NCBI GenBank assembly: GCA_032622095.1
Contig: CP136063.1
Location: 213,917,982-213,981,981 of the forward strand
Source of the DNA: Siphonodentalium dalli
Taxonomy: Eukaryota > Mollusca > Scaphopoda > Gadilida > Siphonodentaliidae
Direction: 5' to 3'
DNA length: 64,000 nucleotides
Shown: positions 1 to 12,537 of the stretch, one piece after another
Position numbering within the stretch: the stretch's first letter is position 1
Layout of the letters: every line of letters begins with the position of its first letter
Position numbers and translations under genes: made by a program
The notes under the pieces: model-generated
What the model saw: only the letters and a program-made list of their open reading frames with translations
What the model was told of the DNA's origin: nothing
Databases searched by the model: none

Positions 1-285
1 GACCGGCTCTAATCCACTTTTCGAAATGAATTATAACTCGTGAAAAACAGCAACATATATCAGACAAGAATTACTCATTTCGGCATCCATGAAAGACGAC
101 ATGTTTATGACTGGCCTGAAATTTCTTGATGGCAGTTTGTTTGATAATGGCTTATAACTACTCACTGGTGAAATTGACCTCTCGCGCGCAGGTGATTAAT
201 TTTGTCAATTATTGGTGTGGCCATGTAAAATACATGTATTTTACATACAGACATTACATGCATGTGTGTATCCACCCTACACCAT

Positions 286-352
286 GGAAGTATAATAATA
301 ATATTTATATAGCGCATATCCCCCGCAAGGGGCCCTAAGCGCTTTACACATT
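286..352 (+). repeat. Short dispersed repeat with 'ATATAGCGC...AAGCGCTTTACA' signature
   Basis: Sequence 'TTTATATAGCGC' is followed by a C/G-rich loop and 'AAGCGCTTTACAC'. This short signature resembles a dispersed repeat I recall from many animal genomes. I see only one copy here, so the repeat status rests on recognition and not on comparison within the window. Confidence 0.4.
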
Positions 353-703
353 ATATAAATACACAAGAAATGCACATGGAAAATAATCAATAGATATGTG
401 GAATTATATATAATCAGATTTTGTTAGTTTTCTTTGTGTCGGGGTAGCGTCGTCGGAATATGTGAGTTTTTAAAGCATTTTAAAGCATTTCATTTGGTAG
501 AGAGTTCCAAATGTCGGGACAGGCTGAGCGAAAATTTAAATTATGTCCACCGATGATAAGGTCACTTGTGGAGACGGCATATATATAAGCCATATAGGCT
601 TACAGCTGAATCCACTCCCATACACAAGGAACATGGTAACATGAATTACCAATATATTATTATTGTAACAAATTATTATTGGGAATAAATATTATTAAAC
701 CAA

Positions 704-757
704 AAGTTACCCATAATTCTGCTGTGGTTATGGAGTCGATTACTTAGGGCATTACTG
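704..757. repeat. Half copy of mariner-like palindromic MITE
   Basis: It matches the right half of the palindromic family seen complete at 22117-22333: 'GTTACCCATAATTCTGCTG' followed by a GAGTCGATTA block and ending 'GCATTACTG' plus TA. The left arm is missing, so this is a truncated or partly deleted copy. Confidence 0.7.
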
Positions 758-903
758 TACATACACAATCAAACGAAACGATATCAGATGTATGGAAAAA
801 TATAAGAAGCACAAGTCAAAACAGGTATTTTCGACGCTACATGTGTATGTCGATGATTGTTTTCGAAAATCTTTCGTCTGTATGTTTTGAGCAACCAATA
901 CGC

Positions 904-1192
904 GCACGATTAGTTATAACGAAAGGTACTTAATCGGGGTTCACGATTAGATAGCGAGTGATATGCAAACGCAGTAACACGTGCCACGCGATATTAGGAT
1001 TGATGTATGGATTACTGACGAAATAACGGAGATATTTGAAGAAGTGTTTTTATTTTTATAAGAGCGTGATTTTAAAGAGCGGATATATTTGAAGAAGTTT
1101 GTTTAAATAATGTGTTTTTTAAGAGCGACTGGGTGTAAATGGCTATATATCGTGAACCCCGATTAAGTAGTTCTTTCTATCTAATTGTGTGC
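904..1192. repeat. Palindromic MITE, 'CGATTAGATAGCG' family, copy 1
   Basis: Left part contains 'GTACTTAATCGGGGTTCACG' and 'ATTAGATAGCGA'. The right end reads 'CGTGAACCCCGATTAAGTA' and 'TATCTAATTGTGTGC', which is the inverted complement. A second diverged copy lies at 5259-5648. No coding capacity. Superfamily not assigned. Confidence 0.7.
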
Positions 1193-1599
1193 ATATTAGG
1201 TGATTTTGATATACCTGTCCTCCTACCGAAGCCATGTCCGTTTATTGAAACGGGTTGTGTGAACTCTTAGCTTTATAATACATATGCAGATCTAATATAC
1301 AACAAAATCACATAAAGGCAGTCTTTAAGATCAGCATGTTCTACAAGACGGTCGAATTGAAAATAGAGTCGCAGTGAATGTCCACATTTGTATGGCGAAA
1401 TTCTAGCACAATTTTATAAATTAGTCTGATATATCGTATCATCTGTCATACGTCCATGATATATGTACTTGATCATGATCGTGGGTCCAAATACTCCACG
1501 AATTGTAATAAAATTGGAGCTTCAAATACGTTGGCTGGTAAACAGTTTAATTCTCGTCTTACTTATTAAGTGAAAAAGTATGTTCTCACAACCTTTGTT

Positions 1600-2230
1600 T
1601 TTGTTTCTATTTGAAGTTTCCAAGTATGACAACTGGTTGCTGTATATAAGCCACATGTGCGTTGAAGGACGTGCCGTTAAAGGTACGGTTGGCCTTGGCG
1701 GTGGGTATCCTGTGAAAATATTTCCACCCGTCAAAAACCGCCACAAACAGAAAGAACAACAAAATGTAGACAGACTTTGTCCATATACAAATAAGAAATA
1801 TCGCATAAACAGTATGTTATTGTCATATATTTGACCATTGTTATGTAAACAAAAGCATAAAAAGTTACTTTTCTGGTGTGTGTTTGTATTATGATGGTAA
1901 ACACAAAGAGCGTTCTTTGTTGGTGAATTCCTGATATGGAAAGAATAAAGAGCGTTTATGCCATTTGTGTGTGATTAGCCAGCAGCATTGTGCTGTCTTC
2001 TGTAACACAATCAGGCTATTGCTTAGGTAAAATATAGTAAATCTGTATGATAACATGCTGTTTACGCGATGGTCATGGTATATATGAACGAAACAGGATG
2101 CGTTTCAATGTTTTTCTGTTTACGGTGATTGGAACAAATATTAATATTTTCGACAACTAAGGCCTCACGTGCCTTTAAATAACATTTACATTTGCATATT
2201 ATGTTATATAAAACTTTTCTTATCGATTGT
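1600..2230. repeat. Diverged local duplication, copy 1
   Basis: Blocks such as 'GGCGGTGGGTAT', 'GTCAAAAACCGCCA', 'TTATGTAAACAAAAGCA', 'AACACAAAGAGCGTT' and 'AATAAAGAGCGTTTAT' recur in the same order about 850 bp downstream. This is an old tandem duplication just 3' of the lectin gene. No ORF is shared or conserved between copies, so I do not read it as coding. Confidence 0.75.
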
Positions 2231-2399
2231 GGTATACCATTTTACACACTCATACTTGTTGAGATTGACTGTTCGTATATATAACTAATCATCCACGCAA
2301 TGCAGTTTTAATAATATATAGAGGCTCATTACCTTAAACCCTTATTTAAACCTTTATCGCACGTAAATATTTGTAAATTTATCTCAAATCAACACGCAC

Positions 2400-3070
2400 T
2401 AGTCTTTATTTGAAGCTTCTCATGTTCAATATTGCCATAATTATGTTGAGTATATATAACTGAATTAACTTCTCCAAACTGTGGAACATACGTGTGCATT
2501 TCCGTTGAACCATTTCTAACTTAAAGATACGGGCGTGTTGGCGGTGGGTATGCTGTTAAGATATTTACCACCGTCAAAAACCGCCATAAACAGAAATAAT
2601 AGTAAAATATAGACAGGCTTTGTTCTTATACCAATCAGAAATATTGTATGTTATTGTCAAATGTTTTTCCTTTGTTATGTAAACAAAAGCAAAAAAGTTA
2701 CAAAACCTGGCTTTGTTTAGTTCCGGATATGGTGAACACAAAGAGCGTTATTTGTTACTGTTTTCCTGATATGGAAATAATAAAGAGCGTTTATATCATT
2801 TGTGTGTGATTAACCAATAGAATTGCGCTGTGTTTGGTAAACAGAAGCAAAACTTCTGCAACTCGAGCAGGCTCTTGTTTACGTACATCATCGTACGTCT
2901 TGGCAAAAATATACTATTTGCGTGCTGATTATGTTTGGCATATGAACAGAACTATATATATTTTAATATTCCTTCTGTTGATGGCGATTTGAACAAATAT
3001 GAATATTTTTGCAACGAACGCCCCCAGTGCCTTTAATCAACAGTCCAACAAACCGCGACTGCCAAACATT
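2400..3070. repeat. Diverged local duplication, copy 2
   Basis: Second copy of the 1600-2230 segment, in the same block order, with many substitutions and small indels. It ends shortly before the terminal exon of the lectin gene. The duplication may have carried part of the lectin 3' flank. Confidence 0.75.
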
Positions 3071-3253
3071 ACAACAGTAATGTACTATTTGGCGGACAAC
3101 TAATTGACTTATACAGTTTTTTAATGTCGTGCAATCCATTTGCATGAACGTTCTATCACACCAAGTGTCTGATTTGCCTTGGAAATAACCGAATTCACTT
3201 GGACCGACATACATCTACGAACTGAACCATGAATCAAAAAGTATCTAAATCTA

Positions 3254-3483
3254 TCACAGTTCACAAACGTATCTGTGGAGCTTCGACGAAGATGCGGTGT
3301 CACATTCATAGTCGTTCATGTCACCATTGTTGCTCCAGCGTGTGACAGTCATGCAATATTGAATTCCACTCCAGTTATCTGATACCACACCCGCAGTCAG
3401 CCATAGAGGATCACCATTTCTGTTCTTCCAATCAACCCTGTTCGATTCGCTTGTCCCGTCAACATAAAGCAATATTATTGTTC
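3254..3483 (-). CDS. C-type lectin gene, terminal exon (C-terminal half of CTLD)
   Basis: Read on the minus strand, this exon follows a consensus acceptor (TTTCACAG at 3491-3484) and ends in TGA at 3254-3256. It encodes the carbohydrate-recognition half of a C-type lectin-like domain: a 'W.NRNGDPLWLTAG' stretch, 'NWSGIQYC', then 'NNGDMNDYECD' and the terminal 'LHRYVCEL' (the last two conserved cysteines of the fold). C-type lectins bind sugars or other ligands, usually as secreted or membrane proteins. The EPN/QPD sugar-specificity triplet is not visible, so binding need not be calcium-dependent. The exon begins with 2 nt that complete the codon left open by the exon at 12538-12702. Downstream of the stop there is nothing more of the domain, so this is the natural C-terminus. 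Confidence 0.82.
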
Positions 3484-4835
3484 CTGTGAAATATACATGT
3501 GAGATGTACTAGACCAGGGAGTTTTCGCAAAATCGGTTGAACACATACATATATAGATTGGAAATATGATGACCGATACAGCACGTGGGTTCATAATGTA
3601 TAAACACAATACGAATTTCAGCCCGTCATTCTGGAACGTGGCTACATACATGGTGTTTCACAGTTATGTTGAAATATTCGTGCCTGACCAGGATTTGGTA
3701 CGGAATGTGTTGTTATAATGCCAAAGGGAATTTTGGCCTACTATTTGTCAATTGTGTTGACTTAATTGACTATCAGTTGGAAAAAAATAATCTTAGGAGG
3801 TATTAGATTGGAATGTCCAACAGATCGAGCTACCAGTTGAACAATTATAACCTAAGTTCAGAGTGCAAATGGAATTTCACCTGGAAGTTTGGAGATTGGT
3901 CTGGTTCAATGGGGGTGTGTTTGAGTGCAGTTGAGACCCCATAGCCACATCATTGTCGGCATTGAATACGATTTTATTCGATGGCACACCCACGGTTGAA
4001 TATCTTGATTAGCCTGTCTCATGCATGCAGATCCGTTATTCACCTACATCAGTTTTGCGTTCATGACTAATTTTAGTCGTATCCAGGAACATGACTACAT
4101 GAACTTTGTTGTGGGAAGAGTCCAACTTAGAATTTCCGACTGCTCGCACTCCATTTATAGTTGGCCGATATTCCCAACTTTATTCATTGAACCCCTTACT
4201 TCCCAACTGGTACCTTAAATTGATTTGAAATCACAACGTATATGAACTCGCTCAACGCATGTATTTCAATAAAATAATTTTATCAAAATTGCCAGCACAC
4301 AGTGGCATGTATTCGTATCAATAACAGAATAACTGCCATTGGCGAAACCATTCTCGTTTGTGTATCAGTGACTTGTTAGGTACTTTAAATTGTCACAGAG
4401 TTCATACGTCGTGTTGTTCGAACTTGCATAGCCGATGTAATGTTCTTGAGTATATATTGATAGTAATAGTTTAAGAATGAATTCTTCATAATGTGTGAAG
4501 TGGCTGACTCGTAATATAACCGTTTGATGCGGAGGGATAACAAACTGCACACACAAGGTTTAAATGCTTAATGCCTAGTCAACATAAAAGAATAAAACCC
4601 CTGCAATATCTTTTAAACTAAAACAAAGCGTTAAATAAGCACGCAATATGTCTTCGATATATCCGTTCCCATCGTAATTTAGAGCAATCAACGTTTTTGT
4701 TTTGTTATGAATCTCCGATGTAGAAGTGCCTCGTCAGTTTGGAATAACATACTCTAAAATGTTACGACAATACTGCCTATATTAAAATGAAATAGATATA
4801 TAAGAGGGAGTTATCGCGAACCTCTAATTTCAAAC
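3484..4835. other. Intron of the lectin gene, first part
   Basis: Non-coding, AT-rich. No recognisable element or ORF with coding character. 'CAGTTGGAA' and 'CCAACTG' words recur at about 3774-3840 and 4200-4210 and may be remnants of an old palindromic repeat. Confidence 0.5.
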
Positions 4836-4839
4836 TTAA

Positions 4840-5165
4840 CCCTTTACCCAACAGAACGGCCCTGTGCCAATGCATTCTCTTATATATGCGAGTCGACCAT
4901 AGGTCGCCTCGCATATATAAGAGAATGCATTGGCTTAACACATTAACAAAATTTTTAGGCCAATGCATTCTCTTATATATGCGAGGCGACCTATGGTCGA
5001 CTCGCATATATAAGAGAATGCATTGGCACAGGGCATAACTGTAACCATCACAATGTGGTCAATGAACCGGTTCCAATGATATCCATATTTGTATGGTGTT
5101 ATTGAGACAGACTGAATATATTTAGGCTGTTGAAGCTTTATTTGGCCGGTTTGTTGGGTAAAGGG
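4840..5165. mobile_element. TTAA-flanked MITE carrying a double hairpin module
   Basis: Termini are CCCTTTACCCAAC at the left and its complement GTTGGGTAAAGGG at the right, flanked by TTAA on both sides (4836-4839 and 5166-5169). That is the target duplication typical of piggyBac and Kolobok elements. Inside are two near-perfect palindromes (about 4867-4935 and 4959-5028), each made of 'CCAATGCATTCTCTTATAT' and its complement around a 'GTCGACC..AGGTCG' centre. A second copy in opposite orientation lies at 59349-59730. It has no coding capacity and must be moved by an enzyme supplied elsewhere. Confidence 0.85.
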
Positions 5166-5258
5166 TTAAGACGCGATATCCGATACCAACGGTCTGGCAA
5201 TTCATGTGACGTCAGACATTCTGGCACATCGATGAAGATTGATCACATCAACTAAGAC

Positions 5259-5648
5259 GCACACGATTGGATAGCGAAATATTCTTAATCAGATTTCACG
5301 ATTAGATAGCGATTGCTATTTAATCTCAGTAATAGGTGCCACGCGAGGCTAGGATTATTAGCGAAATAACGAAGTGCTTTTACAGAGCCTTCCACTAACC
5401 TCCCGCGCATACCCAGTCACCCAATACAATAATTTTATCATTTGTGGTTTTGTAAATTCGCCATACGAATATTCGCTATTTCGTCAAAGCGCGTTCTAGA
5501 TAGAGTTGCCATCCTTCCTATTAACTCAGAATACTCATTTCGAAATGTAATCCTAACCTGGCGTGTCACCTGTTACTGCTTTTGAATATCAATCGTTATG
5601 TAATCGCGAACCCCAATTAAGTATCTTTCGCTATCTAATCGTGTGTGT
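5259..5648. repeat. Palindromic MITE, 'CGATTAGATAGCG' family, copy 2
   Basis: Starts 'GCACACGATTGGATAGCGAA' and ends with the complement 'TTTCGCTATCTAATCGTGTG', so the outer arms are inverted repeats. Internal 'GGTGCCACGCGA' and 'AGCGAAATAACG' are shared with the copy at 904-1192. Confidence 0.75.
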
Positions 5649-6375
5649 ATGATATATGGATAACCTTTTGCGAACATGTCTGGCGATCATTTACATCGTT
5701 GACCTTTGGGGGATGAGAGCGTCCGGGGTTTGAAATGTTCAATCTACACCTCACTAATATCAACCAAGCTGCAAGTGTTCCAAGAATTTGATGTGATTGG
5801 CGTAATACGATATTAGTTTATCTACCATTTCTTATGAAATTCCCTGATACAATTGGCGATAACGAATTGGCGATAAAAACATCTGTATCGCTACTGCAGT
5901 TGCGATAGAAGGCGCACATGCTGGCGTTATCACAGGTTCAAAATCACGAATGAACCGACGGCACATAAATCGCGTGGAAAATCAAAAAAAAATTCTAACG
6001 TATATTATACTACACAAAAATAGTTTTTAGGTTTTGACATTAGTTCGTTGCCTCCCATCATGGGTGTTATGGTATAACATGTCACAAAGTAACTGATATG
6101 TATTTGTTGTGTATTTATTATTCAATTATATAAACAAAACGCAGGTGTGTGAGATTTTGTCCATTGAATTCAATTTCCGTTAGGCATATTCGCGTGAACG
6201 TGGATGTTGGCCGAATTTAGCATTTCGAGCTAATCGTGTGACACAAATTTGCAGGTTGGGAGAACTTACTCAAGAAAGCTCGTGGAACACAAATCCAACG
6301 ATTTTGACATTTAAAAACCTCCTATAAAATGTAATTTGTGTGATGGATTCTGTCACACCAATGGTAGGAACACGT
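5649..6375. other. Lectin intron, unassigned
   Basis: No gene and no clear element. Short direct repetition 'TTGGCGATAA' at about 5852 and 5867. Confidence 0.5.
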
Positions 6376-6509
6376 GTTATATACACAATGAGTTTGTACC
6401 GATTCATGTATCGCGACGAGGCTAGTTTTCGTGGCCGAGTCGCTATGTGGCCACGAAAATTAGCCGAGTCGCGATACATGAATCAATACAAACACATTGT
6501 GTATATAAC
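6376..6509. repeat. Large perfect-like hairpin (about 60-bp arms)
   Basis: Arms read 'GTTATATACACAATG...ATTCATGTATCGCGACGAGG' and, after a short loop around 6440, the complement back to 'CATTGTGTATATAAC'. The very high arm similarity implies recent insertion or strong self-pairing. Non-coding. Confidence 0.8.
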
Positions 6510-7663
6510 GCATGTATATCGCGTATGCAGCGATCAAGTGAGCAACATTTATCTAGATCAAATAATATAATTAAACATTTTAGACGAGAGTACCATGTTT
6601 TCTCTACGAGTGGAATTGTTGTTTTGACCATATATACAGTTTAAAGGGACCAGGCACTCGCAGTTGACATATATGAACAAACTATATCAGTCTTTAAAAC
6701 CATCACCACGAAGAACATGGGAAAACATATAAACGGTGTTCTTATAATCATTATTGATAATTCTCCAATAACAAAATTTCGCGTGTTGAAACTGATTGAA
6801 CTGTTATCGGTAATTAAATTGTAGAAATACATTTCATATTGTGAGAGGCGTTTTACAAAATTAGATTCCACTTGTCAAGTTGCCAATACCAATTTGTATT
6901 GTAATATAGTTATTGGTAATAAACATGTTTAAACCAACTATACTATTTACATAACAATGGACATGCGAATTCTCTTATTTGAGAGTTGCTAATAATAAAT
7001 ATAAGAACAACGTCAAACTATAAGGCTCATTTACTTGTTGGTAGTATAATAGTTGCTTTGCAGACTTTTATTTTATTTCGCATGAATCATCCACGTCGAA
7101 TGCCGTGAGACGCCATTGAAACATTTACACTGGCAGTACACATTTTTAACCACATGAAGTAGGAAGTTTTGTATCCACAGTAGGATGTAAAGCTGAACTT
7201 TATATACCATGTGTGAAACGGTCAATAAATTAGACAAGTGTGGTACAAATCAAATACCCATCTGTTGGTCTTTGAAACAACCTCAATGATCAAACAATGG
7301 TTCGCCTCAGATTGCGAAGGAAACACAACTCACTTTCATGTCGGGGTTTGTAGATTTTTTCTGATACAGAAAGGTTTGTAACATATATATGAGTGTAGAA
7401 TTGAAAACAGCTGTTCAATTTCTAGATAGCGCTAAGTTTCTTCAGAGTATTAAAGGTCCACTTAATTTTCGAATGGACAGATCACATTATATACAACATG
7501 CATGTATTACATATTATACACTATTTGGAAACGGAACCAAAAACATATATATGTATACCGGAATACGGAACACCTGTGGCATAGAAGTGTCCACCAAGTG
7601 ACAGAGATTATCATATTCACACCAAGACGTCCCCCGCTATTTATCTCATAATGCATCACAACT

Positions 7664-8962
7664 CCATCTCCAGGATTCTAGAAGTTCCCATATCCCGAAC
7701 ATTGATCACGCTTCTCAATTGCTACGCAAATGCTTCTTTGCCGCTTGTCGCGCCCCGGTTTCGAAAGATTTCACTCCTCTGACAAACCTTAAACTGTTTA
7801 GTCAGGTAGCCATTCCTAAAGCTATGTATGGTTGCGAGATGTGGTGGAGCCTTTCATCTACGAATTACCTTAGCTTAGAACGAGCATATCGCATGTGCAT
7901 TAAAAACATGCAACTTATCTCTCAGAGAAGTAGTACAATTCTTTCTCTCTCCTTGCTTGGTGTCTTGCCAATTCAGTATGAACTAGAGAGGAGAAAACTC
8001 TTGTTTCTGGGGTCGCTCATCAACTTGCCATACGGTCATAGACAAGCCTTAGAAATATTTTTGTTCAATCTCCATGCGATGTTGTTATATGCCCGTCCAC
8101 CCACGGGTTTTCTTGCGGAGATTACAAACGTTCTTAAAAAATATGACCTATATGATCACCTCTTACACTTTGCAACTACAGGGTCTTTTCCGACTATATC
8201 AATGTGGAAAATTACTATAAAGGAACGCCTCACTGCTCACTATTGTCGTGAAACTAGTTATTATGCACAAGGGGATATGCTATTCTTCTTTAAGGTCAAG
8301 CCTGATCCAATTTCCATTTGGAAACTCTGGGTTACATGTCGAGACGAACCAGCCTTTTTCGCCAACTGTGTTATCATGGCACGCACTCTGAACAGAACGA
8401 CATATGATAATGCTTCTGTATGTTATCATTGCAAACTAAATTATTCGAATCAATTGTTCCATATGTATAGTAAATGCTCGTCTGAATTCGCTTTGATAAC
8501 GCGGAACACATTCTGGTACTCCATAATTGATCGATTTGGAATACATGCGTTCAACTTCTTGGAAGCAATGTCAGAGGAAACCCTCTTAGCCTATTTCTTC
8601 GGTGGATGCATCAGCGCAGAAATTCACCTCATCTGCGACGAGAAGCAGCTATTCGGACAATGCGTCCGCTTCATTTGCGAATTATGCGCGGTCTGAGCAA
8701 TACATGGATGTCTTAACATCTTGTCTTGCAGTAATTATTTCAGCAATAAATTTATAATTATTATTATGTGAACTATTCGGTCTTTGATATGGTGACTCTA
8801 AAGTCATCCGACCTCCTGGTGTCTCATTTGGTATTTGAGGAATTAAGTCATGTTAAATTATATTGTGTATATATGTCAACAGTTTATTTGTGTATGTATA
8901 TATTGTATCATATTGTCTCCATGTTTGGAGGAATAAACATCTCTCTCTCTCTCTCTCTCTCT
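7664..8962 (+). mobile_element. 5'-truncated non-LTR retrotransposon (LINE), copy 1
   Basis: An open frame runs from the truncation point through to the stop at 8694-8696, with the conventional ORF beginning at 7719 (325 aa). It corresponds to the C-terminal part of a LINE ORF2 downstream of the polymerase palm. Motifs are 'AIPKAMYGCEMW', a basic helical region 'ERAYRMCIKNMQ', 'LGVLPIQYELERRKLLFLGSL' spaced as in LINE thumbs, and a C-terminal Cys/His knuckle 'CYHCKLNYSNQLFHMYSKC'. The reverse-transcriptase catalytic motif and endonuclease are absent, so it is dead on arrival. The 3' end is 'GGAATAAACATC' followed by a (TC)n tract up to the junction with F. The frame is undamaged, which fits recent insertion. 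Confidence 0.85.
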
Positions 8963-9820
8963 ATCGGTAATTAAATTGTAGAAATACATTTCATATTGTG
9001 AGAGGCGTTTTACAAAATTAGATTCCACTTGTCAAGTTGCCAATACCAATTTGTATTGTAATATAGTTATTGGTAATAAACATGTTTAAACCAACTATAC
9101 TATTTACATAACAATGGACATGCGAATTCTCTTATTTGAGAGTTGCTAATAATAAATATAAGAACAACGTCAAACTATAAGGCTCATTTACTTGTTGGTA
9201 GTATAATAGTTGCTTTGCAGACTTTTATTTTATTTCGCATGAATCATCCACGTCGAATGCCGTGAGACGCCATTGAAACATTTACACTGGCAGTACACAT
9301 TTTTAACCACATGAAGTAGGAAGTTTTGTATCCACAGTAGGATGTAAAGCTGAACTTTATATACCATGTGTGAAACGGTCAATAAATTAGACAAGTGTGG
9401 TACAAATCAAATACCCATCTGTTGGTCTTTGAAACAACCTCAATGATCAAACAATGGTTCGCCTCAGATTGCGAAGGAAACACAACTCACTTTCATGTCG
9501 GGGTTTGTAGATTTTTTCTGATACAGAAAGGTTTGTAACATATATATGAGTGTAGAATTGAAAACAGCTGTTCAATTTCTAGATAGCGCTAAGTTTCTTC
9601 AGAGTATTAAAGGTCCACTTAATTTTCGAATGGACAGATCACATTATATACAACATGCATGTATTACATATTATACACTATTTGGAAACGGAACCAAAAA
9701 CATATATATGTATACCGGAATACGGAACACCTGTGGCATAGAAGTGTCCACCAAGTGACAGAGATTATCATATTCACACCAAGACGTCCCCCGCTATTTA
9801 TCTCATAATGCATCACAACT

Positions 9821-11119
9821 CCATCTCCAGGATTCTAGAAGTTCCCATATCCCGAACATTGATCACGCTTCTCAATTGCTACGCAAATGCTTCTTTGCCG
9901 CTTGTCGCGCCCCGGTTTCGAAAGATTTCACTCCTCTGACAAACCTTAAACTGTTTAGTCAGGTAGCCATTCCTAAAGCTATGTATGGTTGCGAGATGTG
10001 GTGGAGCCTTTCATCTACGAATTACCTTAGCTTAGAACGAGCATATCGCATGTGCATTAAAAACATGCAACTTATCTCTCAGAGAAGTAGTACAATTCTT
10101 TCTCTCTCCTTGCTTGGTGTCTTGCCAATTCAGTATGAACTAGAGAGGAGAAAACTCTTGTTTCTGGGGTCGCTCATCAACTTGCCATACGGTCATAGAC
10201 AAGCCTTAGAAATATTTTTGTTCAATCTCCATGCGATGTTGTTATATGCCCGTCCACCCACGGGTTTTCTTGCGGAGATTACAAACGTTCTTAAAAAATA
10301 TGACCTATATGATCACCTCTTACACTTTGCAACTACAGGGTCTTTTCCGACTATATCAATGTGGAAAATTACTATAAAGGAACGCCTCACTGCTCACTAT
10401 TGTCGTGAAACTAGTTATTATGCACAAGGGGATATGCTATTCTTCTTTAAGGTCAAGCCTGATCCAATTTCCATTTGGAAACTCTGGGTTACATGTCGAG
10501 ACGAACCAGCCTTTTTCGCCAACTGTGTTATCATGGCACGCACTCTGAACAGAACGACATATGATAATGCTTCTGTATGTTATCATTGCAAACTAAATTA
10601 TTCGAATCAATTGTTCCATATGTATAGTAAATGCTCGTCTGAATTCGCTTTGATAACGCGGAACACATTCTGGTACTCCATAATTGATCGATTTGGAATA
10701 CATGCGTTCAACTTCTTGGAAGCAATGTCAGAGGAAACCCTCTTAGCCTATTTCTTCGGTGGATGCATCAGCGCAGAAATTCACCTCATCTGCGACGAGA
10801 AGCAGCTATTCGGACAATGCGTCCGCTTCATTTGCGAATTATGCGCGGTCTGAGCAATACATGGATGTCTTAACATCTTGTCTTGCAGTAATTATTTCAG
10901 CAATAAATTTATAATTATTATTATGTGAACTATTCGGTCTTTGATATGGTGACTCTAAAGTCATCCGACCTCCTGGTGTCTCATTTGGTATTTGAGGAAT
11001 TAAGTCATGTTAAATTATATTGTGTATATATGTCAACAGTTTATTTGTGTATGTATATATTGTATCATATTGTCTCCATGTTTGGAGGAATAAACATCTC
11101 TCTCTCTCTCTCTCTCTCT
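9821..11119 (+). mobile_element. 5'-truncated LINE, copy 2 (identical to copy 1)
   Basis: Same truncation point, same ORF (9876-10853), same (TC)n tail and the same flanking F segment. Identical truncation rules out an independent insertion. It arose by segmental duplication of F-L. Confidence 0.88.
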
Positions 11120-12214
11120 ATCGGTAATTAAATTGTAGAAATACATTTCATATTGTGAGAGGCGTTTTACAAAATTAGATTCCACTTGTCAAGTTGCCAA
11201 TACCAATTTGTATTGTAATATAGTTATTGGTAATAAACATGTTTAAACCAACTATACTATTTACATAACAATGGACATGCGAATTCTCTTATTTGAGAGT
11301 TGCTAATAATAAATATAAGAACAACGTCAAACTATAAGGCTCATTTACTTGTTGGTAGTATAATAGTTGCTTTGCAGACTTTTATTTTATTTCGCATGAA
11401 TCATCCACGTCGAATGCCGTGAGACGCCATTGAAACATTTACACTGGCAGTACACATTTTTAACCACATGAAGTAGGAAGTTTTGTATCCACAGTAGGAT
11501 GTAAAGCTGAACTTTATATACCATGTGTGAAACGGTCAATAAATTAGACAAGTGTGGTACAAATCAAATACCCATCTGTTGGTCTTTGAAACAACCTCAA
11601 TGATCAAACAATGGTTCGCCTCAGATTGCGAAGGAAACACAACTCACTTTCATGTCGGGGTTTGTAGATTTTTTCTGATACAGAAAGGTTTGTAACATAT
11701 ATATGAGTGTAGAATTGAAAACAGCTGTTCAATTTCTAGATAGCGCTAAGTTTCTTCAGAGTATTAAAGGTCCACTTAATTTTCGAATGGACAGATCACA
11801 TTATATACAACATGCATGTATTACATATTATACACTATTTGGAAACGGAACCAAAAACATATATATGTATACCGGAATACGGAACACCTGTGGCATAGAA
11901 GTGTCCACCAAGTGACAGAGATTATCATATTCACACCAAGACGTCCCCCGCTATTTATCTCATAATGCATCACAACTAAGCGATATAATTCTTCCCCTTC
12001 CATTGAGAATAATAGACCGGCAGTAAAGATCGCATCGAAATTAAGCACATAACACACGTCGGTACCTTAACAAAACAACATGTTCACAGCTTATTCGACC
12101 AGATATGTTGATAATGCAATGTGTTGCATGAAGCTTCCTCTTTCGAATGTTATATCATATGGAATATGTTGTATAGAATGTTATATGGGGATTCGAAAAT
12201 TATGTGGGCCTTAA

Positions 12215-12447
12215 CCATTTGAGTGCCAGGTCGATTTTTGTATCAACCCATATACCCTGTGCCAATGCATTCTCTTATATTTGCGAGTCGACCATAGGTC
12301 GCCTCGCATATATAAGAGAATGCATTGGCTTAACATATTTTTTTTTTATTTTTTTTTTTTACAATTTTAATATTTATTCTTATATTCTTTAACAGACTTA
12401 TTTTGTAGGTTTAGCGCCGATGAGATCGGCCCCTGGCACTCAAAGGG
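12215..12447. mobile_element. TTAA-flanked MITE, second terminus type, with the same hairpin module
   Basis: Termini CCATTTGAGTGCCAGG and CCTGGCACTCAAAGGG are inverted repeats flanked by TTAA (12211-12214, 12448-12451). Inside is one copy of the 'GTGCCAATGCATTCTC...GCATTGGC' palindrome (12258-12329) followed by a T-rich tract. The ends differ from those of 4840-5165, yet the core is shared. Confidence 0.85.
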
Positions 12448-12537
12448 TTAAGAATGTTAGTATTTTGCGTATTTACCGACCTAAATAGTTTGATCGCCGA
12501 AACGCGATAGAGACATAACACGAGCACAAATATTCAC

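Larger units (their letters stand above)
1..903. other. Intergenic sequence without a supported gene
   Basis: AT-rich sequence downstream of the minus-strand lectin gene. I see no coding signal. It contains a short dispersed repeat at 286-352 and a half copy of a mariner-like palindromic MITE at about 704-757. Confidence 0.6.
6806..11977 (+). repeat. Tandem array of a 2157-bp unit (F-L-F-L-F)
   Basis: Position 6806 aligns with 8963 and 11120, an exact period of 2157 bp. The unit consists of an 858-bp segment F (6806-7663, 8963-9820, 11120-11977) and a 1299-bp LINE fragment L (7664-8962, 9821-11119). The third unit stops exactly where L would begin and then continues as unique DNA. Copies appear identical wherever I compared them, including all translated ORFs. 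This is either a very recent duplication or an assembly artefact. The array lies wholly inside the lectin intron. Confidence 0.92.
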
